Below, in pieces: positions 36,046 to 45,363 of a stretch of DNA of 64,000 nucleotides (position 1 is the first letter of the stretch; every line of letters begins with the position of its first letter). The translations under genes and the position numbers were made by a program. The notes beneath the pieces are model-generated. The model was not told the DNA's origin. It worked only from the letters and a program-made list of their open reading frames with translations, and did not search any database. The DNA is from ZC4RG25 sp041687075 (GTDB lineage Bacteria > Pseudomonadota > Alphaproteobacteria > Rhizobiales > Hyphomicrobiaceae): the NCBI GenBank assembly GCA_041687075.1, contig JAWLCO010000007.1:6510-70509 (forward strand). The letters run 5' to 3'.

Positions 36046-38073
36046 GTGACGAAAGAGCATCTCGTCGTTTATACGCCCTCGGGCAAGCGCGGTCGCTTTC
36101 CCGAGGGGACGAGCGTGCTCGAAGCGGCGCGCAGACTGGGCGTCGACCTGGACTCGGTCTGCGGCGGACGCGGCATCTGTGGCCGCTGCCAGGTGCTCGT
36201 CGCCGAGGGCGAGTTTCCAAAGCACGGCATTACGTCGGCGGCGAGTCACGTTACGGCATCGAATGCCGTTGAAGCCCGTTATGCGGAAAAGCGGGGGCCG
36301 CTCGCCGCGGGACGCCGGCTCGGCTGTCAGGCCCGCGTTTGTGGCGATCTCGTCATCGATGTTCCGCCCGACAGCCAAGTGCACCGGCAGGTCGTCCGCA
36401 AGGAAGCGGAGGCACGCGAGATCGCCATCGACCCGCTGGTCCGCCTGCATTATGTGCAGGTGCGCGAGCCGGATATGGATGATCCGTCCTCCGACCTGCG
36501 CCGGCTGCAAGCTGCCCTTGCCGAGCAATGGGGTTTGACAGAAACCCGCGCCGGCACGGCCGTGCTGCGTACGTTGCAGCCAATGCTGCGGAAAGGCCAA
36601 TGGAGCGTCACCGTGGCCGTGCGCGAGGGGCGAGACATCGTTGCGGTCTGGCCGGGCTTTCGCGACAAGGCCTACGGGGCCGCCATCGACATCGGGTCCA
36701 CGACGATCGCGGGGCACCTGTGCGATCTCACGACCGGCGAGGTGCTGGCCTCGGCGGGTGTCATGAACCCGCAGATCCGCTTCGGCGAGGACCTGATGAG
36801 CCGCGTGTCCTACGCGATGCTCAATTCCGGCGGCGACAAGGAGATGACCGCTGCCGTCCGCGCGGCACTCGATGATCTTCTCGGCGTCGTTGCAGGGCAG
36901 GCCGGTATCGAGCGGGTCGAAATCGTCGAGCTGACGGTCGTCGGCAACCCGATCATGCACCACCTGTTCCTCGGCCTTGATCCGACGGAGCTGGGCGGTG
37001 CGCCCTTCGCGCTCGCCGTCGATGGCGGGCTCAGCACGCCCGCAAACGAGCTGGAGCTGAGCATTGCCCCGGGTGCGTTCGTCTACACATTGCCGTGCAT
37101 CGCCGGTCACGTGGGCGCCGATACTGCGGGCGTCGTGCTCGCGGAAGCACCGCACGATCAGGACGCGCTGACTCTTCTCGTCGACGTCGGCACCAATGCC
37201 GAGATCGTGCTCGGCAATCGCGATCGTATGCTTGCGTGCTCCTCGCCGACAGGTCCAGCCTTCGAGGGCGCGCAGGTGTCCAGTGGCCAGCGTGCAGCAC
37301 CCGGCGCCATCGAGCGTGTCCGCATCGACCGCGAGACACTCGAGCCGCGATTCCGGGTGATCGGCTGCGATCTGTGGTCGGACGAGCCAGGGTTTGACGA
37401 AGCCGTCGCTGGCACCGGCGTCACCGGCATCTGCGGCTCAGGCATCATCGAGGCCTTGTCCGAGCTCTATCTCGCGGGCATCATTCGCGACGACGGCATG
37501 ATAGACGGTGCCATGGCCGCGCGAACGCCCCGGGTCGTCCGTGACGGACGTACCTTCTCTTACCTCATCCGCGACGTCGAGCCGCGTATCGCCATCACTC
37601 AGGGCGACGTGCGTGCGATCCAGCTCGCGAAGGCCGCGCTCCATGCAGGTGTCAAGCTGTTGATGGACCGCCTCGATGACGGCCGCGCCATCGAGCGCAT
37701 CCGGCTCGCGGGCGCCTTCGGCAGCCATATCGACGTGAAATACGCGATGGTGCTCGGCCTGATTCCAGACTGTGACCTCGCCAAGGTCTCGTCAGCGGGA
37801 AATGCAGCCGGAACAGGCGCGCGGATCGCGCTGCTCAATGCCTCCGCGCGGCGCGAGATCGAGCAGGTTGTGGCGAGAATCGAAAAGATCGAAACGGCAA
37901 CCGAGCCGCGGTTTCAGGCCCACTTCGTCGAAGCGATGGCCTTCCCGCACAAAACTGATCCTTACGTGAACCTCCAGCGCGCAGTGACGCTGCCGCCACG
38001 CTCGGCACCGCGCGCCAATGGCGAGGGGGGCGTGTCCGGCCGAAACCGGCGCCGGGCGCGGACGGCGACCTGA
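36046..38073 (+). CDS. RACo-type reductive activator of corrinoid protein
   Basis: A 675-residue activator that reduces inactive Co(II) corrinoid back to Co(I) with ATP. An N-terminal plant-type 2Fe-2S ferredoxin domain (about 1-95) has cysteines in CGGRGICGRC and a later C. It is followed by a linker and an ASKHA-type ATPase region (from about 210, with AIDIGSTTIAGHL and VDVGTNAEIVLGN). The C-terminus is an Arg-rich tail. The start is a GTG. It is the last gene of the forward module and ends three bases from the convergent exporter permease. Confidence 0.93.
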   Translation: MTKEHLVVYTPSGKRGRFPEGTSVLEAARRLGVDLDSVCGGRGICGRCQVLVAEGEFPKHGITSAASHVTASNAVEARYAEKRGPLAAGRRLGCQARVCGDLVIDVPPDSQVHRQVVRKEAEAREIAIDPLVRLHYVQVREPDMDDPSSDLRRLQAALAEQWGLTETRAGTAVLRTLQPMLRKGQWSVTVAVREGRDIVAVWPGFRDKAYGAAIDIGSTTIAGHLCDLTTGEVLASAGVMNPQIRFGEDLMSRVSYAMLNSGGDKEMTAAVRAALDDLLGVVAGQAGIERVEIVELTVVGNPIMHHLFLGLDPTELGGAPFALAVDGGLSTPANELELSIAPGAFVYTLPCIAGHVGADTAGVVLAEAPHDQDALTLLVDVGTNAEIVLGNRDRMLACSSPTGPAFEGAQVSSGQRAAPGAIERVRIDRETLEPRFRVIGCDLWSDEPGFDEAVAGTGVTGICGSGIIEALSELYLAGIIRDDGMIDGAMAARTPRVVRDGRTFSYLIRDVEPRIAITQGDVRAIQLAKAALHAGVKLLMDRLDDGRAIERIRLAGAFGSHIDVKYAMVLGLIPDCDLAKVSSAGNAAGTGARIALLNASARREIEQVVARIEKIETATEPRFQAHFVEAMAFPHKTDPYVNLQRAVTLPPRSAPRANGEGGVSGRNRRRARTAT

Positions 38074-38076
38074 TCC

Positions 38077-38834
38077 TCAAGTCTTCAGCCGATACCCCGT
38101 CGCAAAAATGCGCCAGACAACCACCACGCACGCCACCAGAAAGACGAGCGTCATGCCGAGGCTGATGCCGACGCTGACATCGGCGACGCCGTAAAAGCTC
38201 CAGCGGAAGCCGCTCACCAGATAGACGATCGGGTTGAACAGGCTGACGTACTGCCAGAGCGGCGGCAGAACGTCGAGCGAGTAGAAGGTGCCGCCGAGGA
38301 AGGTCAGCGGTGTGATGATGAGAAGCGGCACGAGCTGCAGTTTCTCGAAACCGTCTGCCCAGATACCGATGATGAAGCCGAGCAGGCTGAAGGTGACGGC
38401 GGTGAGCAGGAGGAAGGCGACCATCCAGAGAGGATGGGCGATCCTCAGCGGCACGAACAAGCTCGCGGTCAGCAACACCAGAATGCCTATGATGACCGAT
38501 TTCGTTGCTGCCGCGCCGACATAGCCGAGCAAAATTTCGAGGTAGGAAACCGGCGAGGAGAGAACCTCGTAAATCGTTCCGGTAAAACGCGGGAAATAGA
38601 TTCCGAAGGATGCATTCGACACGCTTTGAGTCAGCAGCATCAGCATCGTCAGTCCAGGCACGATGAACGCGCCATAGCTCACGCCCTCGATTTCGGGAAT
38701 GCGCTGGCCGATGGCCGCGCCGAAAACGATGAAATAAAGCGATGTCGCGATCACCGGCGACACGATGCTCTGCAGCAGCGTACGGCCCATGCGGGCCATC
38801 TCGAAAAGATAAATTGCCCGGACGGCTTGCAAGT

Positions 38835-38838
<4 letters not shown>
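38077..38838 (-). CDS. ABC-2 type exporter permease
   Basis: A 253-residue membrane protein with about six transmembrane segments and the ABC-2 permease signature region (PLTFLGGTFYSLDVLPPLWQ, near 180-199). It is the channel partner of the ATPase that overlaps it by four bases upstream. ABC-2 systems of this size export drugs, lipids or polysaccharide, and the sequence gives no substrate. The pair is separate from the corrinoid genes and converges on them. Confidence 0.9.
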
Positions 38839-39770
<932 letters not shown>

Positions 39771-39887
39771 TGCTCATGATCTGTTCTGATTGCGGCCGAC
39801 GGCATACACCGAAGGGCGGCGAGACCACTTCAAAGGAATCGTGGCAATCCGGTGGCGGATTATCAGGTGCTGGCTGCAATCTAGAAA

Positions 39888-40298
39888 TCAGGCGCTCGAG
39901 CGTTTCGAACGGGCCACGCTGCGGTCGTCGCGGCCCGGATCAGGGCTATCAGGGCGTGTCAGGAGCCAAGCTGCAACTGTAGCGAGTACGACAACCTGCA
40001 CCGCCAGGATCCAGGCAGCAACGCCGGAAATCCAGGTCAGGCCCAGCATCGCCAGCATGACAGCGATCGACGCAACCTTGGCTTTTCGACTGATACTGCC
40101 ATGCTGCTGCCAATCGAGGACGAGCGGGCCGAAGGTGCGGTGATCAAGCAGCCAACCGTGCAGCCGCGGTGAGCTGCGCGCGAAAGCGAACGCCGCCAAC
40201 AGCAGAAACGGTGTCGTTGGCACCAGCGGCAGCACGGCACCAGCAATCCCGCATCCTGTCGACAGGAGCCCCAGCAGCAGCCAGAGCAATCGCTTCAT
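39888..40298 (-). CDS. DUF454 (YbaN-like) inner-membrane protein
   Basis: A 136-residue membrane protein with three hydrophobic segments and the DUF454 core: an opening GLLSTGCGIAGAVLPLVPTTPFLLLAAFAF-type glycine/proline-rich segment, then FARSSPRLHGWL and HRTFGP. YbaN-type proteins have no established biochemical role. The ATG at 40298 begins right at the first membrane segment; a longer in-frame reading adds an unlikely Arg-rich stretch. It appears to be a single gene. Confidence 0.85.
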   Translation of the reverse strand: MKRLLWLLLGLLSTGCGIAGAVLPLVPTTPFLLLAAFAFARSSPRLHGWLLDHRTFGPLVLDWQQHGSISRKAKVASIAVMLAMLGLTWISGVAAWILAVQVVVLATVAAWLLTRPDSPDPGRDDRSVARSKRSSA

Positions 40299-40432
40299 GG
40301 CATCGTCCAGGTTGCACTTCGCACGGCCCTTAAGTGGTTCCGTTGGAGCCAGGCCGCAAGGTGGCGCGTGGATCCGGTGCTGCCGGACGCGCCGGAGACG
40401 AGGCGGCTCCAAGGCAAAATCGTCTGAGACGG

Positions 40433-40873
40433 TCAGCCGTTGTCCCTTGTCCAGGCGAGAATGTGGCGGGCGACGCCGACCAGCTCACCGTGCTGGTTCT
40501 CGGCCTTCACCTCGCTGTAGGAGCGGCGTTTGACCGGATCGACCTCGACAATGGTGTAGGTGAGGTTGACGGTATCGCCGATGAACACCGGCCCGAGGAA
40601 CCGCACCTTGTCATAGCCGAGTGAAACAGGGGTCTCGTCGCCGCTCGTGCCGTTGCATTTCTCGATCATCATGGTGGAGCACGTCGACATGTAGCCGATG
40701 AGCAAGGCGCCATGCGCGATCCGCCGTCCGTACCTGGAGCGCGCCATGTACTGCTCGTTGACGTGATTTACGGCGAGGTCGCCCGTGATGCCCGCGAACA
40801 TGTAGACGTCACTCTCGCCCACGGTCTTGGCGAACCTCACCGTGTCCCCAACCTTCACATAGAAGTCGCTCAT
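40433..40873 (-). CDS. MaoC-like (R)-enoyl-CoA hydratase
   Basis: A 146-residue hot-dog protein. The MaoC/hydratase-2 catalytic motif appears as GDLAVNHVNE (about 32-41), with Asp and His, followed by IAHGALL. It hydrates enoyl-CoA or performs a similar step. The ATG at 40873 has AGGAG upstream. It is the last gene of the reverse-strand run with the CoA transferase, DapA-like, hydrolase and NIPSNAP genes, suggesting a CoA-thioester breakdown pathway. Confidence 0.9.
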   Translation of the reverse strand: MSDFYVKVGDTVRFAKTVGESDVYMFAGITGDLAVNHVNEQYMARSRYGRRIAHGALLIGYMSTCSTMMIEKCNGTSGDETPVSLGYDKVRFLGPVFIGDTVNLTYTIVEVDPVKRRSYSEVKAENQHGELVGVARHILAWTRDNG

Positions 40874-40927
40874 TTTCGGCTCCTGCATCTTGGTTCCGAT
40901 TGACTGGCGTCATCGTCGATCTGAGGT

Positions 40928-42133
40928 TCAGTTCTCTAGCAGCCGCACAACGCCCTCTTCGGCCAGCGCTTCGATCTCGGACTGCCCAAGCCCGAGCTCG
41001 CGCAGGATTTCTGCCGTCTGTGCTCCGAGCCGCTGGGGTGGTAGCCGCACCTCGGCGGCCCGGCCATCGTACCGCACGGGATGGTTGACGAGCGTGACGG
41101 GCGTTTTCGCCGGGCCACCGCCCGGGACGGTCACGAACACCTGCATATGTTGGGCCTGCGGGTCCTCGACGATCTGCTCGTAGGTCTGGACGGGGGCATG
41201 CCAGATTTTCAGCGGCTCCATGATCTCGATCCATTCCGCCGTCGACTTCGTCCGGAGGCGGTCGGCAATGAGCGAGGTGATTTCGTCCTGCTTCGTCCAG
41301 GTGTCCTTCTCGGAATACGTGGCGAGCCTGGGCTCGCCGATGGCCTCGCCAATGACGGCCAGTGGTGAGAGGGATAACGTCAGGTGGCCGTCGCGCGTCG
41401 GGTAGACGCCGTAAGGCGCCGCATAGTACCAGCCGGCGACGTGGCGGAAGGAGCTGATCGACTTCGGCTTGTCGGCGGCGTTGAGCCAGGTGACCAGCGA
41501 CTCGGCCTGCAGGTCGAGCGCTGCCTGCATCAGGCTTGCGTCCACGCGGCAGCCCTTGCCCGTCCTTTCCCGGCGCACGATCGCCGCAAGGATGCCCATG
41601 GCCAGCAGTGCCGCACCGTGATGGTCGACGATGGAGGCGCCCGCCGGACGCGGCCCGTTGTGCGCCTGGCCCGTTATGGCCATCATGCCGAACAATGATT
41701 GCGCGAGAAGATCCTGGCCCGGACGTTCGCGATAGGGGCCGTCGGCGCCATAGCCTGATGCGGACGCGAAGATAATGTCGGGCTTTCGCTTTTTTATTTC
41801 GTCATAGCCAAAGCCCAGCTTTTCAAAAACACCGGGGCGAAAATTTTCTGAAACGACGTCGGCCGTTTCAATGAGTTGCCAGGCGATTTCGCGCCCCTTT
41901 TCGGATTTGAGGTCGAGCGCCAGACTGCGCTTGTTGCGATTGGCGCACATGTGCAGCATGCCCTGGCCATCGCTCCATACATCAGCGCCGCTCCAGTGGC
42001 GCTGCCAGGCGCCGTCGGTCGATTCGATAGAGATGACGTCGGCCCCCAGATCGGCGAGCGACTGCATCCCCATCGGACCCAGGAGAAAGTGATTGAAGCT
42101 GATGACCCGGATTCCTTGCAGGAGGTCGAGCAT
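40928..42133 (-). CDS. CaiB/BaiF family III CoA transferase
   Basis: A 401-residue CoA transferase with family motifs near the start (VISFNHFLLGPMG, LGADVISIES), a CaiB-like NKRSLALDLKS and the region VVSENFRPGVFEKLG. It moves CoA between carboxylic acids. The ATG at 42133 is preceded by AGAGGAAA. It lies between the DapA-like and MaoC genes. The substrate is unknown; carnitine-, formyl- and hydroxyacid-CoA transfer are all known in the family. Confidence 0.92.
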   Translation of the reverse strand: MLDLLQGIRVISFNHFLLGPMGMQSLADLGADVISIESTDGAWQRHWSGADVWSDGQGMLHMCANRNKRSLALDLKSEKGREIAWQLIETADVVSENFRPGVFEKLGFGYDEIKKRKPDIIFASASGYGADGPYRERPGQDLLAQSLFGMMAITGQAHNGPRPAGASIVDHHGAALLAMGILAAIVRRERTGKGCRVDASLMQAALDLQAESLVTWLNAADKPKSISSFRHVAGWYYAAPYGVYPTRDGHLTLSLSPLAVIGEAIGEPRLATYSEKDTWTKQDEITSLIADRLRTKSTAEWIEIMEPLKIWHAPVQTYEQIVEDPQAQHMQVFVTVPGGGPAKTPVTLVNHPVRYDGRAAEVRLPPQRLGAQTAEILRELGLGQSEIEALAEEGVVRLLEN

Positions 42134-42267
42134 GCGTTTCCTCTGGATTCTTGTGCCCGTCTTTGCAATGTGCACGAGCTTGGTCTTTCGGCTGGACGAT
42201 CAGGAGAGCCTTTTTCGACCTGCCAGCCTTCTAAAGCCTGCTTCTTTCCCGAGATGCTTGCCTGGAG

Positions 42268-43233
42268 CTACTCGGCCGCCTGCGCCAGCGCACCCTGCCG
42301 CCCGATGCCTGCGCGTTGCAGTGCTTCTCTGAGACTACCGAGTTCATCTTCTGAAAGCTTCACCAGCGGCGGGCGAACCACGGCGCGGTCAAGCCGGTCG
42401 AGTAGGACCAGGCATTCCTTCATGCGGTTGTGCATGTCGAGGAAAGGCGGAGCATAGAAAGCCTGCTGCAGCGGATAAAGCCGGTCGTTGATCGCCTGCG
42501 CGCGAGCCAGATCCTTCGCCCTCACCGCTTCGAACAAGGCGACCTGCAAATCGGCAACGACGCTGCCAGCGCCGGAAAGCAGGCCGTTGGCGCCCATGGT
42601 CAGCGACGCCATCAGCCATGCGCTATGGGTGGTCAGCACGTTGACGGGCCGGGGCAGGGCCTGCAGCATCCGGATGTGCCGCTCGTGCAGCATCGGATCG
42701 GCACACCAGTCCTTGATCGCGCGGATGGTCGGGATTGCATCGACGAGGCTCAAAAGCGTGTCGAGCGGATAGCCGAGCCCGCTCGCTGCCGGGTACTGGA
42801 ACAGGATCAGCGGCAGGTCCGTGGCGTCCGCAATGGTCTTGAAGTGTGCATGGGCCATTTCCGGGCGCAGCTGGCCGCCCATCGCCATGCTGTTGGGCGG
42901 AAACACCAGGAGCGCGGATGCACCTTCCGCCTCGGCCATTCTCGCAATGCGTGCGGCCTCCAGGCTGCCGTCCGCGTAGACACCGTTTATCAGGGGGAGC
43001 CGGTCCCCGATTTCAGCAAGGGAAATCGCCAGGATGCGCTGTTGCTCATCGAATGTGCACGCGTGGACCTCGGAGGCGTGGCCATTGACCGTGATGGCGG
43101 AAATTCCGCGCGTGCCGGCGACGTGCCGCAAATGCCGCCGCGTTTCCGCTTCATCGATGGACAGGTCATCCGCAAAAGCCAGCAATGTCGCCGGGATCAC
43201 ACCGGCTGGCTGGTAGTCCTTGAAGCGCCCCAT
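42268..43233 (-). CDS. DapA-family aldolase/lyase
   Basis: A 321-residue N-acetylneuraminate lyase/dihydrodipicolinate synthase superfamily protein. The Schiff-base lysine is visible in IRAIKDW (about 165-171), and the YP loop motif occurs in FQYPA. It forms or splits a carbon-carbon bond in a 2-oxo acid. It is probably not housekeeping DapA, because its companions are a CoA transferase, a hydrolase, NIPSNAP and MaoC. The real substrate is unknown. GGGAG precedes the ATG. Confidence 0.9.
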   Translation of the reverse strand: MGRFKDYQPAGVIPATLLAFADDLSIDEAETRRHLRHVAGTRGISAITVNGHASEVHACTFDEQQRILAISLAEIGDRLPLINGVYADGSLEAARIARMAEAEGASALLVFPPNSMAMGGQLRPEMAHAHFKTIADATDLPLILFQYPAASGLGYPLDTLLSLVDAIPTIRAIKDWCADPMLHERHIRMLQALPRPVNVLTTHSAWLMASLTMGANGLLSGAGSVVADLQVALFEAVRAKDLARAQAINDRLYPLQQAFYAPPFLDMHNRMKECLVLLDRLDRAVVRPPLVKLSEDELGSLREALQRAGIGRQGALAQAAE

Positions 43234-43325
43234 GGTGTTTCGCTCCCGTCGAGATCGTCATTCATGGGAACGCTATCATTCAGCATTCGGCCTCCGCAAG
43301 CGGGGCCGAAGAATGGACCTGCCGA

Positions 43326-44117
43326 CTAGGCGGGCCAGCTCAGCAGCATCTCGACGAACTTGGTCGCCCGCGTCACCGGGAAGAAGTGGCCGCCGCTGGG
43401 GAGAATGCGCAGTTTCGCGCTCGGCATCAGCTCTGCCAGCTCGCGCTGCAGGAACGCCGGCACGATGAGGTCGTCCTCTGCTCCCTGGATCAGGACCGGC
43501 ACGTTGATCTCGCCGATATCCTTGCTGCGGTCGAAAGCGAGCAGGGCTGCGATTCTTTCTGCAACCACCGTCTGCGCGACAGGTGAGGTCGGCGCGGCCG
43601 CAAGCATGGCCTCGAACCTGGGCCAGTTCGCCTCCAGCCAGTCGGGCGTGTAGCCGATGAAGGCCAGCATGGCGGCGTATTCCCGCGGCGCCTTCTCGAG
43701 CAGCACGGTCCGGGAGCGAAACAGCTCCGCCATGTACCGGTTGGGTCGCGCCCAGGTGCTGCTGAGCACGAGGCTGCCGATCCGCGATGCATCACGTAAC
43801 GCCAGCTCCTGCAGGATGACGCCGCCTGTGGAATGGCCGAGCAACACGGCGTTGCGCGCATCCGTGTGCTCGAGCACCGCCCGCGTATCCTGCGCGAGCT
43901 GCTCGATGGAGACCCGCGCTGTGCCGCGATCGCTGCTGCCGATGCCGCGTTGATCGAAGCGGATCACGCGAAAATGCGGCTCGAGCGCCGGCACGACAGG
44001 ATCCCAGAACGCGGCCGTTCCGCCCAGTCCGCTCACCAGGACCAGGTCGGGCCCGGCTCCGCTGGCGGTAATGGCGAGCCGCGCTCCATCGGCGAGGTCC
44101 ACGAACGAGGTGTTCAT
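43326..44117 (-). CDS. Alpha/beta hydrolase
   Basis: A 263-residue alpha/beta hydrolase. The nucleophile elbow is GHSTGG (about residues 93-98), the acid is probably in the IQGAEDDLI segment and the catalytic His is in PSGGHF near residue 243. An oxyanion-hole-like SGLGG motif is near 29-33. It may open a lactone or ester in the same pathway as its neighbours. It lies 27 bases before the NIPSNAP gene in the reverse run. Confidence 0.9.
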   Translation of the reverse strand: MNTSFVDLADGARLAITASGAGPDLVLVSGLGGTAAFWDPVVPALEPHFRVIRFDQRGIGSSDRGTARVSIEQLAQDTRAVLEHTDARNAVLLGHSTGGVILQELALRDASRIGSLVLSSTWARPNRYMAELFRSRTVLLEKAPREYAAMLAFIGYTPDWLEANWPRFEAMLAAAPTSPVAQTVVAERIAALLAFDRSKDIGEINVPVLIQGAEDDLIVPAFLQRELAELMPSAKLRILPSGGHFFPVTRATKFVEMLLSWPA

Positions 44118-44144
44118 GCGCTGATCTCCTATGAGGCGTGGCTA

Positions 44145-44459
44145 TCATTTCAGGGGCGAGAACGAGGCGGGCCTCAGGATGCGGGTGGTCTGCACATCGA
44201 GCAGGCCGTCGACCATCTTGAGGTAGGCCTGCCACCGAGGGTCTGCCATCATCCGGTCCCGGCGCTGGAGCCGGTCGTCGAGGCTTTCATAGCTCCAAAG
44301 CGCCACGACGTGATTGAGCTCGCCGATCTCGGTGGTGAAGTATCCGATGAACGTGCCCAGAAGCTCGAGCTGGATCGGCAGCCCGTGCTGCTCATAGAGG
44401 CTGACGAACTGGCCGAGCTTCCCGGCCTTCACGCGGTAGTCGCGCTCCTCCACTATCAT
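44145..44459 (-). CDS. NIPSNAP family protein
   Basis: A 104-residue ferredoxin-like alpha-beta barrel protein of the NIPSNAP family, with the typical MIVEERDYRVKAGK opening and VALWSYESLDDR segment. The biochemical function is unclear; such proteins are often found in aromatic or CoA-thioester catabolic operons. It is the first gene of the reverse-strand run (44459 to 40433). Bases 44460-44693 carry the divergent promoters and no gene. Confidence 0.88.
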   Translation of the reverse strand: MIVEERDYRVKAGKLGQFVSLYEQHGLPIQLELLGTFIGYFTTEIGELNHVVALWSYESLDDRLQRRDRMMADPRWQAYLKMVDGLLDVQTTRILRPASFSPLK

Positions 44460-44693
44460 CTGGCGTCTCTCCGGCCACTGTGGGTTCCTTGCAGCCTGTC
44501 ACGTTAGGGACCACAACGACGGGCCGTCAACTGCTCTGAGGCCGGGCCGCCGAAAAGCGATTGGGGGCGAAACAGGGACTTTCGGGCCGAGTTCGAACAG
44601 AGTCCGCTGCGGTGCCGATGTGCAGCATTGAACGGCCGCCCCGGACTGCGTATCTTCCCGGGCGCAAATCAGAATTGTCAGGTGGGACCGGAG

Positions 44694-44999
44694 ATGGTTG
44701 CACGCATCTACAAGCCGGCGAAGTCCGCCATGCAATCGGGCATTGCCCGCACCAAAGACTGGGTGCTCGAGTTCGAGCCTCAGCTGCCGCGGACTATCGA
44801 TCCGCTGATGGGCTGGACCGGCTCACAGGACCCTCGTCAGCAAGTGCAGCTCTCGTTCGATACCAAGGAGGAGGCCATCGCCTACGCTGAGCGCAACGGC
44901 ATTCCCTACACGGTCCACGACCCGGAACCGCGCAAGCCCGTCCTCAAGTCCTACGCCGACAACTTCAGATACGGCCGCATCGGCGCCTGGACCCACTAA
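44694..44999 (+). CDS. NDUFS4-like complex I accessory subunit
   Basis: A 101-residue ETC complex I subunit of the alphaproteobacterial NDUFS4/NUYM type, peripheral on NADH dehydrogenase. Diagnostic parts are ARIYKPAKSAMQSG at the N-terminus and MGWTGSQD in the middle, with FDTKEEAIAYAERNG leading to the C-terminus. The ATG at 44694 is chosen because GGACCGGAG precedes it and homologs start here. It is a lone gene just before the tRNA. Its family is largely confined to alphaproteobacteria and mitochondria, which supports the taxonomic call. Confidence 0.93.
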   Translation: MVARIYKPAKSAMQSGIARTKDWVLEFEPQLPRTIDPLMGWTGSQDPRQQVQLSFDTKEEAIAYAERNGIPYTVHDPEPRKPVLKSYADNFRYGRIGAWTH

Positions 45000-45053
45000 C
45001 TCCACCACCCCCAAGACGCGGCCCGCCGCATCCGCTATCATGGGAGAAGAAGA

Positions 45054-45130
45054 GGTCCCGTAGCTCAGCCGGATAGAGCATCTGCCTTCTAAGCAGAGGG
45101 TCGCAGGTTCGAGTCCTGCCGGGATCGCCA
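45054..45130 (+). tRNA. tRNA-Arg (anticodon UCU)
   Basis: A 77-base cloverleaf. The acceptor stem GGTCCCG pairs with CGGGATC, the discriminator is G and CCA is encoded. The anticodon stem TCTGC/GCAGA encloses loop CTTCTAA with anticodon TCT. The T arm GCAGG-TTCGAGT-CCTGC is standard. A GGCCAGT/ACTGGCC hairpin lies 21 bases after the gene (45151-45176). No integrase or att repeat is seen nearby. Confidence 0.97.
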
Positions 45131-45363
45131 ATGAATCAGGGGGTTGTGGCGGCCAGTTTAGTCGTGGAGACTGGCCCCGGACTCCGTGCCTACGAGCCTA
45201 GCCGCCTGCGTGGCCCGCGCCGACGCGTGTCGGTCGGGCGGTCTCCACTGACATCTAAAGTCCTACGCCCGTCAGATTGCCTGGTCCGTGCAGGCATGCC
45301 GAATTGGCAGTGGCGCAAAGCGCGACGACACGCTTTGCTATGGCGCGTGAACGCAGGCGGGAC

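Noticed and set aside
35560..37155. 531-codon frame opposite the methyl-THF transferase and RACo genes
   Set aside because: It is antisense to well-recognised genes and shows no protein motif.
45054..45363. Genomic island insertion at tRNA-Arg
   Set aside because: There is no integrase, no repeat of the tRNA 3' end and no change in gene style downstream.
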